In this document: positions 58,955 to 64,000 of the stretch, piece after piece | Layout: the number at the start of each line of letters is the position of its first letter | How positions within the stretch are numbered: position 1 is the first letter of the stretch | NCBI GenBank assembly: GCA_965222995.1 | Contig: OZ244977.1 | Coordinates: forward strand, 1,178,001-1,242,000 | DNA from: SB11 sp965222995 | GTDB lineage: Bacteria > Bacteroidota > Bacteroidia > UBA8524 | Length of the DNA stretch: 64,000 nt | Reading direction: 5' to 3' | Notes under the pieces: model-generated | Databases searched by the model: none | What the model saw: the letters and a program-made list of their open reading frames with translations, nothing else | What the model was told of the DNA's origin: nothing | Position numbers and translations under genes: made by a program

Positions 58955-59521
58955 ATGAAGAAACTCTTAACAATTCTATGTTTTATTTTATTTGCGAAGT
59001 TAGGCTTTTCGCAAATTGTTATCTCAGGCTATTTGTATGATGTATCAGGTTCTGATGGAAACTTTGAGTATGTACAGTTAGTTGCAACTGAGAACATTAA
59101 CTTTGCTAATAACAACTATACAGTAGCAGTTTGTAATAATGCTACTGCAAGTACCAAGGGCTGGTTAATTGGAGGCTCATTCCAATCTTACACTTTTGTT
59201 TTAAATTCAGGAAGTGTAAATAAAGGTGATGTTTTTTATGTAGGTGGTAGTGAGAAGAGATTGGCAGGTACCGGCTCCGCAGATATTAGTAGTGAGACAT
59301 GGATACGTTCTATTGACCTTGTAAACAATGCAGGCGATGTAGTGGGTGATGCCGGTAACGGAAAGTTTGGAAATGGAGGAAGCAGTGCTGATGGTATTGC
59401 TGTTTTTGCAGGAAAGCTTACTGCAAATGATACTACTAAAAAACCAATTGATTGTGTATTTTACGGTACAGCTGTAGGAAATGCATTTGTATCATCAACC
59501 GGCAGGATACCCTGTTGCTGA
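58955..59521 (+). CDS. N-terminal part of a frameshifted secreted T9SS cargo
   Basis: 188 residues from ATG 58955, starting with a signal peptide (LTILCFILFAKLGFSQ). Residues about 20-170 form a lamin-tail-like or all-beta domain (YLYDVSGSDGNFEYVQLVA, DVFYVGGSEKRLAGTGSADI). The frame ends in the odd tail RIPCC just where the overlapping +1 frame continues with YPVADNDLYKSSQGLFG, a sequence that joins naturally to the preceding STG. One extra base in 59501-59507 explains this. It could be a sequencing or assembly indel, phase variation or a true mutation; the remainder of the gene is the next entry. Confidence 0.75.
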   Translation: MKKLLTILCFILFAKLGFSQIVISGYLYDVSGSDGNFEYVQLVATENINFANNNYTVAVCNNATASTKGWLIGGSFQSYTFVLNSGSVNKGDVFYVGGSEKRLAGTGSADISSETWIRSIDLVNNAGDVVGDAGNGKFGNGGSSADGIAVFAGKLTANDTTKKPIDCVFYGTAVGNAFVSSTGRIPCC

Positions 59522-61658
59522 TAACGATTTATACAAAAGCAGCCAAGGACTTTTTGGCGAAGGAACCAATACTACAATTTTCCCTGATTATTCATCAAAT
59601 AGGTTTACACAGTTAACAGGTACCTATGATGCAGGTTCAAAAACTTGGACTACTGCTCGTACAGCATCTTCTATTTCATTATCAGGTACTTCTGTAATTG
59701 CTGATATTGCTACAAAAATCACAGTATCAAGCAATACGCCTACAATAACTATTAATACCGTTGGCTTTACTAATGATTTTGGGTTAACATACCCTAATAT
59801 ACCTTCATCAGGTTCAAACTTCTTATTTTCAGGTGATAAATTAACCGATTCAATTACAATTAAAGTTAACGCTCCATTCGAAATAAGAGTAGGAGTAAAT
59901 AGCTATGCAAGCGGTACTATTAAACTTGCTCCTGTTGCAGGTAAAGTAAACAATACTGTTTTAGATGTAAGGTTTAACCCAACAACAACAGGTGTTTATG
60001 AAGATACAGTTTTCTTATCTACACCCGGTGGAGCTACTCAAAAAGTACCTGTAAAGGGAACATCATCAAACAATCCTGAAATTACCTTTGAGACCACTGC
60101 AATAAATATTAATGAGGGTGGAGGCTCTATTACATTACAAGCAAATATTGCAAATGCAAATGTAAATTCAACTTCAGTTGATATTGATGTAGTAATAAAC
60201 AGTACTGCAACTGCAGGTAGCGATTTTACTTTTAGTCCTCCTCAAACTATTACTTTCCCTGCAAATTCTAGCGATAGTATAGTAATTACAATACCTATTA
60301 TTGATGATAATATTGCTGAAGGTAATGAAACCATACTGTTTACTTTTGATAACGCTAATAACGGTGCTGTTTTTGGAGCTGATGATACGGTTGAGGTTAC
60401 AATTATTGATAATGATTACAGAAAAGTAAACATTGGTGATATTGATGATGTTGATACAGATGGGGTTTTAGATTCACTTGGCAGACTATATGAAGTTACG
60501 GGAGTAATTTACGGAAACGACCAAAGAAGCCCTGGTATCCAATTTACCATTCGCGACCAAACGGGAGGCTTAGGAACTTTTGGTCCTGCTGACTTATCGT
60601 ACTATACACCAGACCAAGGAGATAGTATAACAATTCGTGGGCAACTGGCACAGTTTAGAGGTTTAGCACAATTAAGCTTTATAGATACCATAATTTTCCA
60701 CCAGTCTAACCAACCTTTAAGAGCTCCTAGAGTAGTTACTGCATTAGGAGAGGGTACCGAGTCGGATTTGGTGAGGTTTAATAATGTAACTGCAAGCGGT
60801 GTATGGTCTACAGGTAACCAATGGGTTTATATTAACGGAGGAAACGATTCTATACAAGTGAGAATTAACTCTAGTGCAAACAATAACTTAGTAGGAAAAC
60901 CTATACCATCTACACCTTTTAGTTTAATGGGTATTGGCGGACAATTCGATTTTTCTTCACCATTTACATCAGGGTATCAGATATTCCCTCGTGATACTAA
61001 TGATGTAATCTTACCTATTGATTCACTTTCAGACTTTAACTTGCTTTCACCCACAAATAATTCAAGCATTACTATACAGGGCGCAGGTACTCAGTTGTTA
61101 AATATTACCTGGGAGCCATCTCAACAAGCACAAGGTTTATTACCACCAACGTATGAGTTCTTGATGGATGTACCTACAGGAGATTTTAGCTCGCCTATTT
61201 TCACTCGCCAGTCAAACTCAGGCGGTTCAGCTGCAGCTTTAGGTCTTCCTTATTTTCAAGTAGCTACATTTTTAGCCAATCAAGGGGTAAATGTGGGGCA
61301 GTCGTTGTCTCTAATCTGGACTGTAAGAGCTACTACAACCAATAACTTTAGTAAATTGGCTAGCATGCCTTTTAACATAACGCTTACACGCGATGCGATG
61401 AATAGTGTTAAAGTTGTAATAGGTGATAAGCTTTCCGTATATCCTAACCCCGCTTCAAATTCAGTATTTGTTGAAGCACCCGAAGCAATTAAAAATGTTA
61501 CTATAGCTTCATTAGATGGGAAGGTACAAACAGTTCAATCTATAGGCAAAGTACTTAAAGCTAATGTAAATACATCAAACCTAAGAAGTGGCATGTATAT
61601 AGTATCTGTTGAAACAGAAAAAGCTGTGTATACACATCGTTTGACTATTCAGAAATAA
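59481..61658 (+). CDS. C-terminal part of the frameshifted T9SS cargo (Calx-beta, OB-like, sorting domain)
   Basis: Continues the gene that starts at 58955 in the +1 frame; the real continuation begins near 59505, as there is no signal peptide or own promoter. Domains: Ig-like strands, a Calx-beta repeat (about ININEGGGSITLQANI to VEVTIIDND), an OB-fold-like region (YEVTGVIYGNDQRS, ITIRGQLAQFRGLAQLSFID) and a type A sorting domain at the end (LSVYPNPASNSVFVEAP, IASLDGKVQTV, LRSGMYIVSVE). The intact protein of about 895 residues would be exported by the type IX system. A strong terminator follows at 61682. Confidence 0.8.
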   Translation: MHLYHQPAGYPVADNDLYKSSQGLFGEGTNTTIFPDYSSNRFTQLTGTYDAGSKTWTTARTASSISLSGTSVIADIATKITVSSNTPTITINTVGFTNDFGLTYPNIPSSGSNFLFSGDKLTDSITIKVNAPFEIRVGVNSYASGTIKLAPVAGKVNNTVLDVRFNPTTTGVYEDTVFLSTPGGATQKVPVKGTSSNNPEITFETTAININEGGGSITLQANIANANVNSTSVDIDVVINSTATAGSDFTFSPPQTITFPANSSDSIVITIPIIDDNIAEGNETILFTFDNANNGAVFGADDTVEVTIIDNDYRKVNIGDIDDVDTDGVLDSLGRLYEVTGVIYGNDQRSPGIQFTIRDQTGGLGTFGPADLSYYTPDQGDSITIRGQLAQFRGLAQLSFIDTIIFHQSNQPLRAPRVVTALGEGTESDLVRFNNVTASGVWSTGNQWVYINGGNDSIQVRINSSANNNLVGKPIPSTPFSLMGIGGQFDFSSPFTSGYQIFPRDTNDVILPIDSLSDFNLLSPTNNSSITIQGAGTQLLNITWEPSQQAQGLLPPTYEFLMDVPTGDFSSPIFTRQSNSGGSAAALGLPYFQVATFLANQGVNVGQSLSLIWTVRATTTNNFSKLASMPFNITLTRDAMNSVKVVIGDKLSVYPNPASNSVFVEAPEAIKNVTIASLDGKVQTVQSIGKVLKANVNTSNLRSGMYIVSVETEKAVYTHRLTIQK

Positions 61659-61681
61659 ACTACTCTAATTTACTTAATACT

Positions 61682-61712
61682 AAAAAAAGCACGCTAAAGG
61701 CGTGCTTTTTTT
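61682..61712 (+). terminator. Intrinsic terminator of the T9SS cargo gene
   Basis: AAAAAAAGCACGC (61682-61694) pairs with GCGTGCTTTTTTT (61700-61712) around TAAAG; the stem ends in a T-tract, 23 nt after the stop. Confidence 0.88.
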
Positions 61713-61813
61713 GTACTATGTAGGTATAAACGAAAAATAATTGTACAACAAACTTTTTTGTAAGAACTTTGTAATAACAATTAAGCAGATAATTAATTGT
61801 TTTCATAGTTTGG

Positions 61814-61850
61814 CCCCTGAGTGTCGGGATGATACTTTAGGGGTTATTTT
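61814..61850 (+). ncRNA. Orphan hairpin with U-tract: candidate small RNA 3' end or terminator
   Basis: CCCCTGAGTGTC (61814-61825) pairs with GATACTTTAGGGG (61831-61843), with two G-U pairs and one bulged T, loop GGGAT, then a T-run. No gene ends just upstream: the previous gene already has its own terminator 100 nt earlier. A short RNA of roughly 60-100 nt ending here is possible; a second backup terminator is the alternative. Confidence 0.4.
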
Positions 61851-61898
61851 TTTGCTTAAATTTTAGCAATCTAAATATTATACATTCATAAATTCTTA

Positions 61899-61906
61899 TA
61901 TCTTTG
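61899..61906 (+). promoter_or_regulatory. Putative -7 box of tRNA-Arg
   Basis: TATCTTTG, a full match to TAnnTTTG, 19 nt before the tRNA. No clear -33 element. Confidence 0.45.
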
Positions 61907-61924
61907 CACTCCTGTTAGAGAAAC

Positions 61925-61998
61925 GGATTCGTAGCTTAACTGGATAGAGCACCTGACTACGGATCAGGAGGTTGGGGGTTCGAATCCCTCCGAGTCCG
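61925..61998 (+). tRNA. tRNA-Arg (anticodon ACG)
   Basis: A full cloverleaf can be folded: acceptor GGATTCG/CGAGTCC, D stem GCTT/GAGC, anticodon stem CCTGA/TCAGG with loop CTACGGA (anticodon ACG at 61959-61961), T stem GGGGG/CCCTC with loop TTCGAAT, discriminator G at 61998. CCA is not encoded. The A34 is expected to be edited to inosine to read CGU, CGC and CGA. A hairpin with U-tract follows. Confidence 0.95.
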
Positions 61999-62009
61999 CA
62001 ATGACTTTT

Positions 62010-62047
62010 AAAGCCTTTCAGCAATTTGATGTTGAAGGGCTTTTTTT
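62010..62047 (+). terminator. Intrinsic terminator of tRNA-Arg
   Basis: AAAGCCTTTCA (62010-62020) pairs with TGAAGGGCTTT (62033-62043), one G-U, 12-nt loop, followed by a T-run to 62047. Confidence 0.8.
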
Positions 62048-62180
62048 ATTGGATAGTTTAAAAATCATTTTTAATAAATGAAAAGAAAGACCTGCTAAGT
62101 CAAATACCTTAATTACTCATTTGCACTTTCCTAACTAATTGTATCAGAAGAAATTGGTTTTAAAACGAAACACAATTATT

Positions 62181-63287
62181 ATGGAAAACCTAGGAAAAAA
62201 CATTTATTATTCTCTTTGTAAAGTATGTAAAATTGCGCTTTTACCTCTACTATTCTCAGTAGCAACAATTGTTGTTAATGCGCAGACACCGGGAGACTGG
62301 ACTCCTTCAGGCGGAGGCACAAGTACAACTACACCTGACGCAGTAGGTGTTGGTACCACTTTACCTGTCGGATGGCAAGAAATTCAGTATTGTGATGATG
62401 ATGAAAATGGTCTTGTTATTACAAAGAACTCCTGCCCCCTCTCTCCAAATGAAACCTACCCACTTACTTTTGATGGTATGCTTGAGCCAGTTTTTAATGA
62501 TGGAGAAGGTAACCCCAGTGGTATTCCTTATCCCACTCCTGATTTCACACTTAGACAGTTTGGCAGTTTGGGTAATACAAGCCCTATGTTATGGGCAAGA
62601 GTAGAAAACAACCCGTCGTTTAACGGCTTAACTTCAGGTACTTATAGTTCAAGATTTATTGTTACACCCACTGGTAAAGTAGGGGTAAATATTGAAATGC
62701 CAAGGGCAACATTTGATGTTAAAAGTATAGGTGGCTATAACTATCCGGGGTTAATTATAGGTCGTCAAAAACTGGGGTCCCCATCAAAAACACGTCATAC
62801 TATGTTTATCCCTCTTCTTGAAGAAAACGGTTATAGCCCTATATCGAAAAAAAGTGATCAGGGTATATTTTTTACTGATGGAAACGGGCCCGAGGGAGAA
62901 AACCAAAATGGGAGTTTTGTAATAGCGCCTTGGGTAGAATCAACCAATACAACTGCAGGCGGTTTAAGAATTGACGAAGAAGGTAATCTCGAGGTGCATG
63001 GAACCACAAGGGCTACAAAACTAAAAGTAGAAGCTAAATGGTGGAGTGATTTTGTTTTTGCTGATGATTACGAACTAATGAGTTTATCTAAATTGGAAAA
63101 ATTTATAGACTCAAATAAACACCTCCCAAATGTTCCGTGCGAAGAGGAAGTTATGGAAGAAGGTCTGGATGTTGCAGAAATGCAAGCAATTCAACAGCAG
63201 AAAATTGAAGAGTTAACTTTATATATAATTGAACTAGAAAAGAAAATGAAACTGCTAGAACAAAAGCTAGATATAATATCAGATTAA
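62181..63287 (+). CDS. Secreted protein with C-terminal coiled coil (tail-fibre-like Bacteroidota family)
   Basis: 368 residues from ATG 62181; the longer frame from 62139 would precede a clean signal peptide (ALLPLLFSVATIVVNAQ). The middle is beta-rich with GKVGVNIEMPRATFDVKS, a motif often found in phage-fibre-like or autotransported proteins. The last about 85 residues are the recurrent tail WWSDFVFADDYELMSLSKLE, HLPNVPCEEEV, VAEMQAIQQQKIEEL and a heptad coiled coil to the end (IELEKKMKLLEQKLD). It is probably a trimerising secreted or surface protein. It lies 23 nt before the protease gene, probably in one operon. Confidence 0.75.
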   Translation: MENLGKNIYYSLCKVCKIALLPLLFSVATIVVNAQTPGDWTPSGGGTSTTTPDAVGVGTTLPVGWQEIQYCDDDENGLVITKNSCPLSPNETYPLTFDGMLEPVFNDGEGNPSGIPYPTPDFTLRQFGSLGNTSPMLWARVENNPSFNGLTSGTYSSRFIVTPTGKVGVNIEMPRATFDVKSIGGYNYPGLIIGRQKLGSPSKTRHTMFIPLLEENGYSPISKKSDQGIFFTDGNGPEGENQNGSFVIAPWVESTNTTAGGLRIDEEGNLEVHGTTRATKLKVEAKWWSDFVFADDYELMSLSKLEKFIDSNKHLPNVPCEEEVMEEGLDVAEMQAIQQQKIEELTLYIIELEKKMKLLEQKLDIISD

Positions 63288-63310
63288 GGGTTAAAAAATC
63301 AGAATAAAAA

Positions 63311-64000
63311 ATGAAGAGAATTATATTATTGATTTGTGTTTTAGCAATTAATTACGTTGCTAATGCCCAAAACGAAGACTTTTATTACTACTTCGATGAA
63401 AAAATCTACTTAGAGAAAGTAGAGAGTGAATATACTGTACTTTTTGAAAATGGGGGATTTAATGTAACAGAGGAACTGTTAATATCAAACAATTATACCG
63501 TTACCGGAACGCAGGGAGGGAGTTTATTTTTTTTAAGCTTAACAGAAGGACAAAAGACTGAACTTATAAGTTTATTCCCGGTTAAATCCATCCACCCAAG
63601 ATATCGTGTTAAAGAGAATAGGGACTTTATATATTCTAATGAGATTGTTCTTAAAGTTAAAGAAGGAATAGACATAGCGCAAATAGAATCTTTATACAGC
63701 AATCATAATTTAACCGTAACAAAATCTACTAGAATATATGAAGTTGTTAAATTCGAGGGTGCTGAAACAGATGCCTTGATACTTTCTAATACTCTATATG
63801 AAACAGGGTTATTTACATATGTGCACCCAAACTTTTGGGGTACACTTGTAATAGCCGGTAATTTCCCAACAGACCCATTTTTTAATAAACAATATTATCT
63901 GCACAATACTGGGCAAACTTTAAATCACGGTAATACCGGCACCCCTGATGCAGATATAGATGCCCCGGAGGCATGGGGCATTACAAAAGGTAGTCCAAAT
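63311..64000 (+). CDS. Subtilisin-like (S8) serine protease, 5' part (runs off window)
   Basis: 230 residues are visible from ATG 63311, with no stop before the window end. A signal peptide (RIILLICVLAINYVANAQ) is followed by a propeptide-like region (EIVLKVKEGIDIAQIESLYS, TRIYEVVKFEG) and the start of an S8 catalytic domain (DPFFNKQYYLHNTGQT, DADIDAPEAWGITKGSPN), where the sequence ends just before the expected Asp of the triad. The catalytic residues are outside the window, so activity cannot be judged. The gene follows the coiled-coil-tailed secreted protein. Confidence 0.8.
   Translation, partial: MKRIILLICVLAINYVANAQNEDFYYYFDEKIYLEKVESEYTVLFENGGFNVTEELLISNNYTVTGTQGGSLFFLSLTEGQKTELISLFPVKSIHPRYRVKENRDFIYSNEIVLKVKEGIDIAQIESLYSNHNLTVTKSTRIYEVVKFEGAETDALILSNTLYETGLFTYVHPNFWGTLVIAGNFPTDPFFNKQYYLHNTGQTLNHGNTGTPDADIDAPEAWGITKGSPN

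Larger units (their letters stand above)
61713..61924. other. Non-coding region between terminator and tRNA-Arg
   Basis: 212 nt of AT-rich sequence without a coding sequence. It holds an orphan GC-rich hairpin with a U-tract (61814-61850, listed separately) and a TATCTTTG box at 61899-61906 that could start the tRNA transcript about 14 nt before the tRNA. Confidence 0.55.

Noticed and set aside
1..64000. CRISPR arrays, insertion sequences, prophage genes, rRNA genes
   Set aside because: No regularly spaced repeats, transposase or integrase motifs, phage structural genes or rRNA sequences were seen on either strand.

Overview
The window is a stretch of a low-GC Bacteroidota chromosome. Four things point to this. 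Three secreted proteins end in type IX secretion (T9SS) sorting domains: two of type A and one of the gliding-motility/CHU_C type B. Many families are typical of the phylum (DUF4199, DUF3109, DUF1573, NFACT, the PxWR-type MGMT-like protein, PduO-type adenosyltransferase, a PorE-like OmpA lipoprotein). Promoter-like elements match the Bacteroidota -7 consensus TAnnTTTG, sometimes with TTTG/TTG about 20 nt upstream. Shine-Dalgarno sequences are generally lacking. I cannot place the organism below phylum level. No rRNA, CRISPR array, insertion sequence or prophage was seen. One tRNA (Arg, anticodon ACG) is present.

Layout. 1-2.8 kb: NtrY-like sensor kinase, cut by the window edge. 2.8-4.6 kb: rsmG and a membrane glycosyltransferase. 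4.7-9.8 kb: a compact type-I-like exporter operon (ABC, HlyD-like adaptor, TolC-like channel) whose ABC ATPase has lost most catalytic motifs. 10-16.7 kb: RlpA-like protein, dprA, a small lipoprotein, a T9SS cargo, cupin, ornithine aminotransferase, a beta-barrel protein and an MGMT-like protein. 16.8-21.1 kb: a very large T9SS type-B adhesin-like protein. 21.1-24.5 kb: ung, a TPR/OmpA-like lipoprotein and ftsE. 24.5-32.4 kb: a seven-gene leftward run (map, NFACT, ATP-grasp, GDCCVxC-like zinc protein, recQ, two glycosyltransferases). 32.5-35.5 kb: Cys-rich lipoprotein, CaiB-type CoA transferase, membrane protein and a BtuF-like binding protein. 35.7-39.1 kb: AlgH and four tandem paralogous outer-membrane beta-barrel genes. 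39-44.6 kb: cystathionine beta-synthase-like enzyme, DUF4199 protein with a membrane-anchored LuxR regulator, TPM protein, PduO, lipoproteins and rnhA. 44.6-48 kb: typA, folD, queE. 48.2-54.8 kb: a PAS-DHp-REC protein without a kinase domain, a PorE-like OmpA lipoprotein, HtrA and DUF1573. 54.8-58.9 kb: ruvB, pbpC and DUF3109. 58.9-64 kb: a frameshifted T9SS cargo gene, an orphan hairpin, tRNA-Arg, a secreted coiled-coil-tailed protein and the start of a subtilisin-like protease.

Most of the window is housekeeping (DNA repair and recombination, translation quality control, folate and queuosine metabolism, cell wall) mixed with cell-envelope and secretion functions. The most unusual signals are these: (i) TAnnTTTG boxes placed only 5-10 nt before the start codon of about eleven genes, implying leaderless or nearly leaderless mRNAs; (ii) the exporter whose only ABC ATPase looks catalytically impaired; (iii) a perfect 18-bp palindrome between a membrane LuxR regulator and a DUF4199 gene; (iv) the tandem beta-barrel family; (v) an isolated GC-rich hairpin with a U-tract before the tRNA.
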